Shown piece after piece: positions 1-5,186 of a stretch of DNA of 31,163 nt. This DNA is from a virus. Numbering within the stretch: position 1 is the first letter of the stretch; each line of letters begins with the position of its first letter. The notes under the pieces are model-generated. The model was not told the origin of the DNA. It saw only the letters and a program-made list of their open reading frames with translations, and made no database searches. Made by a program: the position numbers and the translations under genes. Location of the stretch: positions 1 to 31,163 of IMG/VR virus record IMGVR_UViG_3300032285_001722. One strand, given 5' to 3'.

Positions 1-123
1 TGCTGTACCAGACCCAGATCAAAAATATCCTCAAATAGAAAAATATTGGATTAGCGATGGTTGGGAAAAATTAGATAAGTATCCAGCTGTACTTTATGAT
101 GGCTTTTCTACCTCTGATAAGAA
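1..123. repeat. Terminal direct repeat, left copy (circular assembly overlap)
   Basis: These 123 bases are identical to 31041-31163. The repeat lies inside the portal coding sequence, and joining the two ends restores one open reading frame. That is what an assembler leaves at the ends of a circular or circularly permuted molecule. A true packaged terminal repeat is less likely because it would interrupt an essential gene. Confidence 0.93.
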
Positions 124-913
124 AAATAGAAGTCAAATACTTTATGTTAAAGAATATAGACCAGGTACTGAATGGTATGCTAAACCAGAATATGGCGAAG
201 CTGGTATGAGATGGATAGAAACTGAATATGAAATTGCTAATTATCACTTAAATAACATTAAGAATGGCTTTCATCCTTCTATGCATATTAATTTTCCAAT
301 TGGACAACCATCTGTTGAAGAAGCAGGTGAAATTATAAGAAGATTGAAAAATCAATATCAAGGTTCTGATATGGCTGGTAATGTAATGGTTACATTCTCT
401 GATAAGCCAGAAAGTTCTGCTACATTTAATGCTATTGAGTTAAATAGTTCTGATGCAAGATTTATAATGTTGAATGAACAAGTTACTGATGGTATTTTAA
501 AAGCACATAGAGTTACTAATCCAGCATTATTTGGTATTGAAACACCTGGTGCTTTAGGTTCAAGAAACGAAATGTTAGAAAGTTTAGAGATTTTCCAAAC
601 TCAATATACTGAACCAAAACAAAGATTAATAGAAAAGATTTTTAATTGGATTAGAAGAATAAATGGTATTAAAGATCAGATTTTAATCAATAAATACTCT
701 CCACAATTCTCTAAATTACATACTAATTTAAATGATGTATTGAATATATTACAATCTAATATAACACCAGAACAAAAGTATTACCTTTTAATACAAAATG
801 ATTATGACCACCAAACTGCTATGAAGTTATCAGGATTTGTAGATGGTAATAATTTAAAAGAAGCAACACCAATTGCGCCAACAACTGACGCAACACAAAA
901 TAACAACCAATAA
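2..913 (+). CDS. Phage portal protein, C-terminal part (gene wraps the window ends)
   Basis: This is the 3' part of the portal gene whose start is at 30625. The frame is open from base 2 with no start needed, because codons run on from the other end of the circle; the ATG at 206 is internal. Joined across the 123-bp overlap the protein is 442 residues, normal for an HK97/SPP1-type portal. The portal is the dodecameric ring at the capsid vertex that docks terminase and the connector. The C-terminal tail is Asn/Gln/Thr-rich and low in complexity. The head-tail connector gene follows after 2 bp. The identification rests on the N-terminal half (see 30625-31163) and on position beside capsid and connector genes. 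Confidence 0.85.
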   Translation, partial: AVPDPDQKYPQIEKYWISDGWEKLDKYPAVLYDGFSTSDKKNRSQILYVKEYRPGTEWYAKPEYGEAGMRWIETEYEIANYHLNNIKNGFHPSMHINFPIGQPSVEEAGEIIRRLKNQYQGSDMAGNVMVTFSDKPESSATFNAIELNSSDARFIMLNEQVTDGILKAHRVTNPALFGIETPGALGSRNEMLESLEIFQTQYTEPKQRLIEKIFNWIRRINGIKDQILINKYSPQFSKLHTNLNDVLNILQSNITPEQKYYLLIQNDYDHQTAMKLSGFVDGNNLKEATPIAPTTDATQNNNQ

Positions 914-915
914 TT

Positions 916-1515
916 ATGCTACAAAATGTTTACTTTATTACTGTTGATTATATCAAGAAGTATTTAAGTGGTTATTTAGATCAAAATATAGATGCTGATG
1001 CATTAGATAGCTTTATTTTAATCGCTCAATCAGTTAGAACACAAAATATATTAGGTTATGACCTTTATACTAAATATCAAAATGATATTAATACTTTTGG
1101 TTCACCACAAGGCGCTCAATATATTTATTTAATGAACAATTATATTCAAATAGAAACTGCTTTATGGACTGTATATGAAGCATTACCTTCATTAAACTTT
1201 AAATTAACTAATAAAGCTCTTTCTACTAAATCTTCTGACTATGGACAACCATCAACAAGAGATGATGTTGAATATATTAGGCAACAAATCAGCAATCAAG
1301 CACAATTCTATGACGCAAGAATAAGAGAATATATCACAAACTATCCTTCTGATTTCCCAGAGTACTTCACAACTACTGGTGTTAATAGAGTAAGAGCAAA
1401 AGAAAATCCATACTTTGGTGGATTATATTTACCAGACAGAATGACGCCAAGAAAAGGTGCTGGTAGTAGAATAGATGGTGGTCCAGGATGCTGCGGCGCT
1501 GGATATTATTTATAA
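916..1515 (+). CDS. Head-tail connector / adaptor protein
   Basis: This 199-residue protein directly follows the portal, the usual place for the gp6/gp15-type adaptor that binds under the portal ring. It looks mostly alpha-helical in the first 145 residues (for example YIKKYLSGYLDQNIDADAL and a later helical stretch around 45-75), as in head-completion adaptors. It ends in a Gly-rich tail with a GGPGCCGAGYY motif near residues 188-198. It resembles uncharacterised connector-like proteins of Bacteroidota phages, but the specific family is not certain. The leader is only 2 bp, so it is probably translationally coupled to the portal. Confidence 0.7.
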   Translation: MLQNVYFITVDYIKKYLSGYLDQNIDADALDSFILIAQSVRTQNILGYDLYTKYQNDINTFGSPQGAQYIYLMNNYIQIETALWTVYEALPSLNFKLTNKALSTKSSDYGQPSTRDDVEYIRQQISNQAQFYDARIREYITNYPSDFPEYFTTTGVNRVRAKENPYFGGLYLPDRMTPRKGAGSRIDGGPGCCGAGYYL

Positions 1516-1530
1516 ATATAACCTATTATA

Positions 1531-1968
1531 ATGAGAGGAGATAAAGATATAATTATAAAGTTTATAGAAAAAGGTTGGACATATAATCCAGAAACAGGAG
1601 ATATATATTCACACACTGGTAGATTAATATCAGCTAAATCCAATAAACATATACAAGCGGCTATATTACAAACTAAAGTATTAGCACACAGATTGGCTTG
1701 GTATTTAACATATGGAGAGTTACCAGAAATTATTGACCATATAAATAGAAATAGAAATGATAATAGATTATGTAATCTACGAAATGTCACTACGCAACAA
1801 AACGCCTTTAATACAAATGCAAAGGGGATAAGAAAAATTAAAAATAAAGATACTTGGACTGCTCAAATAACTATAAATAATAAACAAATATATTTAGGTT
1901 CATTTAAATCAGAAGAAGAAGCACAAACCGCATATCTAAATGCTAAAAAAATATACCACAAAATATGA
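1531..1968 (+). CDS. HNH homing endonuclease with C-terminal AP2-like DNA-binding domain
   Basis: Residues about 50-95 form an HNH nuclease core: H53-R54, D69-H70 followed by N73, the N-D-N-R-L-x-N-L-R block at 76-84, and N91 in the third metal/catalytic position. Residues about 98-143 read as an AP2-type DNA-binding module (W109, then YLGSFKSEEEAQTAY). This architecture is typical of free-standing homing endonucleases in phages. It lies between the connector gene and an unknown structural-region gene, and its stop overlaps the next start (ATGA at 1965-1968), so the host operon stays intact. No intron or intein was seen around it. Confidence 0.9.
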   Translation: MRGDKDIIIKFIEKGWTYNPETGDIYSHTGRLISAKSNKHIQAAILQTKVLAHRLAWYLTYGELPEIIDHINRNRNDNRLCNLRNVTTQQNAFNTNAKGIRKIKNKDTWTAQITINNKQIYLGSFKSEEEAQTAYLNAKKIYHKI

Positions 1969-2342
1969 AAATAACAATACAAACAATACCACACAATCTA
2001 CAAAGATATCCAACAGTTGGAGATTGGTTATTCAATGAAAATGGAGATTTAGATATATGGGTTAGCGAAACAGGTAATGATGATTACACATTTTTAGTTG
2101 GACTGCACGAGGCTATAGAAGCATATTTATGTGAAAAAAGAGGCATTAAAGAAGAAGATATATCTAAGTTCGATATTGAGTTTGAAAAACAAAGAGAAAC
2201 TGGTAATACAGATGAACCAGGTGATAATCAATATGCACCTTATAAGAAAGAACATTTTTTTGCAACAAGTATAGAAAGATTAATCTCTACCGAATTAGGT
2301 GTTGATTGGACTACTTATGATAATGATTTAAATAACCTATAA
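1965..2342 (+). CDS. Conserved-looking hypothetical protein with LHEAIEAYL motif
   Basis: Unknown function. This 125-residue, acidic protein has an N-terminal beta-rich part (MKITIQTIPHNLQRYPTVGDW) and a central helix with H-E-A-I-E followed by an LCEKRGI segment, which superficially recalls a metal-binding HExxE helix. Similar small proteins occur in phage head-tail regions without a known role. The start overlaps the HNH gene stop by ATGA. Before the endonuclease inserted, this gene probably followed the connector directly. It may be a minor virion or early host-interaction protein; the sequence does not decide. Confidence 0.6.
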   Translation: MKITIQTIPHNLQRYPTVGDWLFNENGDLDIWVSETGNDDYTFLVGLHEAIEAYLCEKRGIKEEDISKFDIEFEKQRETGNTDEPGDNQYAPYKKEHFFATSIERLISTELGVDWTTYDNDLNNL

Positions 2343-2374
2343 AAGATAATTAAAATAAAAAATATATACCAAAT

Positions 2375-2815
2375 ATGAGAACTTGGATTATGAACCACAT
2401 TAACAGTTTATTTATAGCTACATTAGCTGTATTCACACCTGTATTACCACTATTATTAACAACAGGGTTTCTTATAATCGCTGATTTTTTATTTGGTATA
2501 TATAGAGCATTTAAAAAAGGTGAAGTTATAACCAGTCGTAAGATGGGTAATACCATTTCTAAAATTGTTTTATATAATTTAGCTATATTATCTGTATATT
2601 TTCTTGATCATTATGTTATAAAAAGTGGTTTAAATCTAGAAAAAATAGCAGCTGGATTAATAGGTATAGTAGAAATAAAAAGTTTAGACGAATCTTTTAA
2701 AACATTATTTGGATGGTCTATATGGGACAAATTAAAAGTTATTTTACAAAGAGGTAGTTCAACTACAAAAGATTTATTAGATGATATAGATACAAAAGAT
2801 ACTAAAGATATATAA
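2375..2815 (+). CDS. Holin (phage holin family, multi-spanning membrane protein)
   Basis: The 146-residue protein has hydrophobic segments near residues 10-28, 28-45 and 62-82 and a weaker one near 90-103, then a charged hydrophilic tail rich in Asp, Lys and Thr. This matches the Bacteroidota/Firmicutes holin family with 3-4 membrane segments, including the FLIIADFLFGIYRAFKKGE loop after the second segment. Its role would be to form lesions in the inner membrane so that the cytoplasmic lysozyme (3616-4059, which has no signal peptide) reaches the cell wall. It is the last gene of the rightward block and is followed by a strong terminator. Confidence 0.85.
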   Translation: MRTWIMNHINSLFIATLAVFTPVLPLLLTTGFLIIADFLFGIYRAFKKGEVITSRKMGNTISKIVLYNLAILSVYFLDHYVIKSGLNLEKIAAGLIGIVEIKSLDESFKTLFGWSIWDKLKVILQRGSSTTKDLLDDIDTKDTKDI

Positions 2816-2860
2816 CGCCTATAGGATCGTTATAGTTATACCACACAGGTATTAAATAAT

Positions 2861-2887
2861 ACCCTCACCATTCGCTACGGTGAGGGT
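2861..2887. terminator. Bidirectional intrinsic terminator between holin and lipoprotein genes
   Basis: A 9-bp stem (ACCCTCACC at 2861-2869, GGTGAGGGT at 2879-2887) with a 9-nt loop is followed by TTTTGTTT on the plus strand. The convergent gene on the minus strand ends at 2893, so the hairpin serves both sides. Confidence 0.88.
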
Positions 2888-2892
2888 TTTGT

Positions 2893-3225
2893 TTAATAAT
2901 ATCTTGCGTATATATAATAAGTTACATATCTACCATCTAAAGAATAAATATCATTTAGATTAAGTGGATGATATACAGCTTTTATAAACGAATCAGCTGA
3001 TGCTTTATTACTGAAAGTATAAGGCACTCTATCTATTCTATAAGTTGAATACTCATAATACTCTGGAAATGCCAATACTCTTGTTATACCTACTATTGAG
3101 TCAGTATATAACACATTATAAGTAGTAGGTGTTAATTGTGTTGTACCTGGAGCTATATTCTTTTGTTTAGTACAGCTAAATAAGGTTGTTAATGCTGCTG
3201 CGATAATTAAAATTGTCTTTTTCAT
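2893..3225 (-). CDS. Small lipoprotein, probable moron or spanin-like
   Basis: The 110-residue protein begins with a signal peptide (MKK, then a hydrophobic core ILIIAAALTTL) ending in the lipobox LFSC with Cys18, and would be lipid-anchored. The mature part has a Thr-rich linker and then a Tyr-rich beta-like domain with no recognised family. It has a private host-type promoter (3248-3278) and terminator and runs opposite to the structural genes, the hallmark of a moron expressed from the phage genome. Candidate roles are superinfection exclusion at the envelope or an outer-membrane spanin subunit, since it lies beside the lysozyme operon. Neither is shown by sequence. Confidence 0.75.
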   Translation of the reverse strand: MKKTILIIAAALTTLFSCTKQKNIAPGTTQLTPTTYNVLYTDSIVGITRVLAFPEYYEYSTYRIDRVPYTFSNKASADSFIKAVYHPLNLNDIYSLDGRYVTYYIYARYY

Positions 3226-3247
3226 ATTCTTTTCGTTTTTTGTTACA

Positions 3248-3278
3248 CAAAGATACGATAATTATTTCAATCTACAAA
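3248..3278 (-). promoter_or_regulatory. Bacteroidota-type promoter of the lipoprotein gene
   Basis: On the minus strand, TTTG (3275-3278) is followed by 19 nt and TATCTTTG (3255-3248), matching the TTTG / TAnnTTTG consensus of Bacteroidota primary sigma factor promoters with normal spacing. The -7 box ends 22 nt upstream of the ATG at 3225. It is the clearest host-type promoter in the genome. Confidence 0.72.
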
Positions 3279-3291
3279 ATAATTATCGTAT
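3253..3291. promoter_or_regulatory. Perfect 15-bp palindrome overlapping the promoter (operator candidate)
   Basis: ATACGATAATTATTT (3253-3267) and AAATAATTATCGTAT (3277-3291) are exact inverted repeats with a 9-nt spacer. The arms overlap both the -7 and the -33 promoter elements, so a dimeric repressor bound here would block transcription. Read on the plus strand the hairpin is followed by ATTTTTT, so it could instead end antisense transcription. No repressor gene was recognised in the phage, so a host regulator is possible. Confidence 0.6.
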
Positions 3292-3296
3292 ATTTT

Positions 3297-3458
3297 TTAG
3301 TCTAATTCGTCTCTATTATCAGATAAATGCCATTCTCTTTCTATAAACTCATCCTCTGTTTCTTTACAATCATTTTTTAATTTCTCATATTTCAATATGA
3401 AATAATCATTCCAATCAAAATAAGGTCTTTCTGTTTTTATTATTGATGCTGTACTCAT
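3297..3458 (-). CDS. Small hypothetical protein, 53 residues, acidic
   Basis: A short frame beginning MSTASIIKTERPYFDWNDYF and ending in WHLSDNRDELD. It is rich in Glu, Asp and Lys with no membrane segment and no recognised family. Its ATG overlaps the stop of the upstream gene (ATGA at 3458-3455), which supports real, coupled translation. It is the last gene of the leftward lysozyme operon before the lipoprotein promoter. Confidence 0.6.
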   Translation of the reverse strand: MSTASIIKTERPYFDWNDYFILKYEKLKNDCKETEDEFIEREWHLSDNRDELD

Positions 3459-3616
3459 TTATTAATTGGTAATTTTCTTGCAGCTAAATAACGCTGTATT
3501 AATTTACCAATTTTAATAGATAGTCTTTCTATCTCATCATATTCATCTTTATGTATAGCAATACCTAAATCAGCTTGTAATGGTAATATCCTTTCTATAA
3601 ATTCTTCTTTACTCAT
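3455..3616 (-). CDS. Small hypothetical helical protein, 53 residues
   Basis: It begins MSKEEFIERILPLQADLG and ends in RYLAARKLPINK, and is predicted to be almost fully helical. The start overlaps the lysozyme stop by one base (TAATG at 3618-3614), and its stop overlaps the next start. Function unknown; the position suggests an accessory of the lysis/late leftward operon. It is too small to assign. Confidence 0.6.
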   Translation of the reverse strand: MSKEEFIERILPLQADLGIAIHKDEYDEIERLSIKIGKLIQRYLAARKLPINK

Positions 3617-4059
3617 TAACTTATAAAATTTTTATATTCGGCATTTCTGCGATTTAAAAGTCCTTGAACTTGTTTACCACCTGCTCTTGACCACGCTTGA
3701 AATTGTAATTCAATTGCTGGATCGTTTGGATTTTTATTTACTAATCTTAAAAGAGTAGAAGCACTAAAATTACCTTTACCTATATTATAACATATACTTA
3801 CTAAACTATCAAATTGGTTTTGTGTTAACTTAACTGTAACCAACTTATTAATATGCTCACCAAATGATGTAGCAATCAATTTTAATAAACTATCAGCTCT
3901 TTCTTGTGTTATAACATCACCTTTTTTAACTGGTGTATGGTCTTCATAATAAGTATTACCAACACCTATCGTCCAAATACCAACACTATCTTGATATGCT
4001 TGTAATTTTACGCCTTCAAACCTCTTTAAAAGGTTAATTGTAGATTGTTCTATATTCAT
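3616..4059 (-). CDS. Endolysin, T4-type lysozyme (GH24 muramidase)
   Basis: The 147-residue protein has the GH24 catalytic triad in canonical spacing: E15, D24 and T30 (E-x8-D-x5-T), in the context RFEG...AYQDSVGIWTIGVG. Further conserved elements are the LTQNQFDSLVSICYNIG helix and a C-terminal RRNAEYKNF (usual RRxxExxLF). It cuts the peptidoglycan glycan chain. No signal or anchor sequence is visible, so release depends on the holin at 2375-2815, which is encoded on the opposite strand in a different transcription unit. The start overlaps the upstream zinc-ribbon gene stop by ATGA. Full length for the family. Confidence 0.93.
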   Translation of the reverse strand: MNIEQSTINLLKRFEGVKLQAYQDSVGIWTIGVGNTYYEDHTPVKKGDVITQERADSLLKLIATSFGEHINKLVTVKLTQNQFDSLVSICYNIGKGNFSASTLLRLVNKNPNDPAIELQFQAWSRAGGKQVQGLLNRRNAEYKNFIS

Positions 4060-4319
4060 TTATTTTTTGTTTTTATATATAACTGATCAAGTTCTTTTAT
4101 TACCTCTGTCATAAAATCATCCATTCTTTGTCTCCATCCTTTTCTAAAGAATAAGTCAAGATTTTTAAACTTTAAATCTGTTTTCTTTTTATTATTTTTT
4201 AATTGTTTATTTTTATGATAAGAATTGCGGTTCTGTATATTTACACAAAGTTTGCAAGCATTTCTACCTTTATAGAAATGTCCTTCATTTTTATTTTCAC
4301 CGCAATTTATACATATCAT
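4056..4319 (-). CDS. Zinc-ribbon miniprotein
   Basis: The 87-residue basic protein starts with a CxxC (C3, C6) and a second CxxC (C22, C25) about 15 residues apart, a likely zinc ribbon resembling the N-terminus of many phage HNH/endonuclease VII-like proteins. No nuclease core follows; instead there is a Lys/Asn-rich helix (about 35-87) ending in a Glu/Lys helix. It may bind nucleic acid or a host protein. It overlaps the lysozyme start by ATGA. It is one of three short zinc-ribbon proteins in this operon (see 4598-4843 and 4836-4982). Confidence 0.72.
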   Translation of the reverse strand: MICINCGENKNEGHFYKGRNACKLCVNIQNRNSYHKNKQLKNNKKKTDLKFKNLDLFFRKGWRQRMDDFMTEVIKELDQLYIKTKNK

Positions 4320-4336
4320 ATCTTATATATTAAATT

Positions 4337-4558
4337 TTATTTATCTGATTTTTTTAATCTACTAATAGTATTTTTTACTTTATAATTTCTTTCTAATATA
4401 TCACCATATTTTTGGTAATGTTGTATTGCTTCTTCATCTGTTGTAATATCAACATTACAATCTACTCTTGAGTATGTACCATCTTTAAAATAAAGAAAGA
4501 TTGCTTCTTCATCATAATTTCTAACTATACCTATTAATGTTCTTGTTCCTTTTTTCAT
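4337..4558 (-). CDS. Small hypothetical protein, 73 residues
   Basis: Unknown. The N-terminal 40 residues look like a small beta-barrel (TLIGIVRNYDEEAIFLYF, then DGTYSRVDCNVD), followed by a helical basic tail (LERNYKVKNTISRLKKSDK). It sits 17 bp upstream of the zinc-ribbon gene at 4056-4319 and 39 bp downstream of another at 4598-4843, in the same leftward operon. A small RNA- or protein-binding fold is possible but not supported by a known motif. Confidence 0.6.
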   Translation of the reverse strand: MKKGTRTLIGIVRNYDEEAIFLYFKDGTYSRVDCNVDITTDEEAIQHYQKYGDILERNYKVKNTISRLKKSDK

Positions 4559-4597
4559 ATCTTTTTTGTTGTTTTTATTAAAGTATATATTTATTTT

Positions 4598-4843
4598 TTA
4601 AAACCTAAAATCATCTATTTTAAAAAGTGCTTTAATACATTCTAATCTAAACTCTAATTCTTCTTTTAATTCAAGCTTTTGTTGAGATGTTAATTTACCA
4701 CTCTTTTTTTGTTTATAATCACTTTTCTTTTTCTTGTTAAAGCAAGTTTTACAATTAGGAAAATATGCTAATGGTTGTTTTGTTCTAACATAGAAATCTT
4801 CTATTGGTTTTTCTTCTTTACAAGTTTTACATTTTTTACTCAT
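4598..4843 (-). CDS. Zinc-ribbon miniprotein
   Basis: The 81-residue protein has C5xxC8 and C31xxC34 in a pattern (KKCKTCKEEKPIEDFY then NCKTCFNKKKK) typical of zinc ribbons at the N-terminus of phage and bacterial HNH-type or unknown proteins. The remainder is a Lys/Glu-rich helix ending ALFKIDDFRF. No catalytic core is present. The start codon lies inside the 3' end of the preceding zinc-ribbon gene (8-bp overlap). Likely a small nucleic-acid or host-factor binder; function unknown. Confidence 0.7.
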   Translation of the reverse strand: MSKKCKTCKEEKPIEDFYVRTKQPLAYFPNCKTCFNKKKKSDYKQKKSGKLTSQQKLELKEELEFRLECIKALFKIDDFRF

Positions 4844-4982
4844 TTTTTAATTTACCTTTTAATTCTTTAATTAAAGCATAATTAATTTTACTATAATATG
4901 CCATTTTACATCTTTTACAACAAAACTTTCTCTGATTGCCAGTAAGTATTGTATCACATCTTAAACATTTTCTTTCTATCAT
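4836..4982 (-). CDS. Zinc-ribbon miniprotein, 48 residues, first gene of leftward operon
   Basis: A short frame starting MIERKCLRCDTILTG. Cysteines at C6xxC9 and C21/C22-x-x-C25 (KFCCKRCKMAYYSK) form a zinc-ribbon or treble-clef-like knuckle. This is the first gene of the leftward operon, transcribed away from the divergent region at 4983-5186. It overlaps the next zinc-ribbon gene by 8 bp. The conserved cysteine spacing and the overlap support coding. Function unknown. Confidence 0.65.
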   Translation of the reverse strand: MIERKCLRCDTILTGNQRKFCCKRCKMAYYSKINYALIKELKGKLKNE

Positions 4983-5071
4983 AAATATTATATTATAATA
5001 ATTTAAAATGTTTATAAACTTTTTTTAAAAAAAGAGCAAACAAAGCCACATATTTTTTATATATATTATAT

Positions 5072-5101
5072 GTTAAGAAATTAAGCGAAGCTTTCCTTAA
5101 C
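5072..5101 (+). promoter_or_regulatory. Imperfect hairpin upstream of the replication gene
   Basis: GTTAAG (5072-5077) pairs with CTTAAC (5096-5101), and AAGC (5083-5086) with GCTT (5090-5093) around a GAA loop, with short internal bulges. No T-run follows, so it is not a standard terminator. It forms the 5' edge of the structured leader. Confidence 0.45.
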
Positions 5102-5102
5102 A

Positions 5103-5183
5103 AAGAGGATTTGGTAGTTTAAAAATGAGTGGATGTCGACAATCCACTCAACCTCTTAAAAACTACATAAAAATAAAACTACC
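5103..5183 (+). promoter_or_regulatory. Structured leader of the replication gene with competing helices
   Basis: A 9-bp perfect stem (TGAGTGGAT 5126-5134, ATCCACTCA 5142-5150) has a self-complementary loop (TGTCGACA). AAGAGG (5103-5108) can pair with CCTCTT (5152-5157). GGTAGTTT (5113-5120) can pair with AAACTACC (5176-5183), just 3 nt before the ATG, or with its first seven bases' partner at 5160-5166. The AAGAGG helix and the GTAGTTT helix interleave, so together they would be a pseudoknot. This may be a translational control element or part of an origin. Confidence 0.5.
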
Positions 5184-5186
5184 GTT

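Larger units (their letters stand above)
4983..5186. other. Divergent intergenic control region
   Basis: 204 bp between the leftward zinc-ribbon/lysozyme operon and the rightward replication gene. It is extremely AT-rich on the left (poly-A/T and TATATA runs) and carries several inverted repeats on the right. It is expected to hold promoters for both directions. A weak -7-like TGGCTTTG lies on the minus strand near 5041-5048 but lacks a matching -33 box, so no promoter is called. It is also the best place to look for a replication origin. Confidence 0.5.

Noticed and set aside
206-913. ATG at 206 as the start of a separate gene
   Set aside because: The frame is open upstream to base 2 and joins the portal 5' part across the circular end; the Met is internal.
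3253-3291. Terminator of the leftward lysozyme operon
   Set aside because: In the minus direction the hairpin is followed by CTTTGTGT, not a T-run; the operator/promoter reading fits better, although the plus direction has a T-run.
4203-4385. Plus-strand hydrophobic 60-residue frame in the leftward operon
   Set aside because: It lies over two better-supported minus-strand genes and its hydrophobicity is the antisense of Lys/Asn codons.
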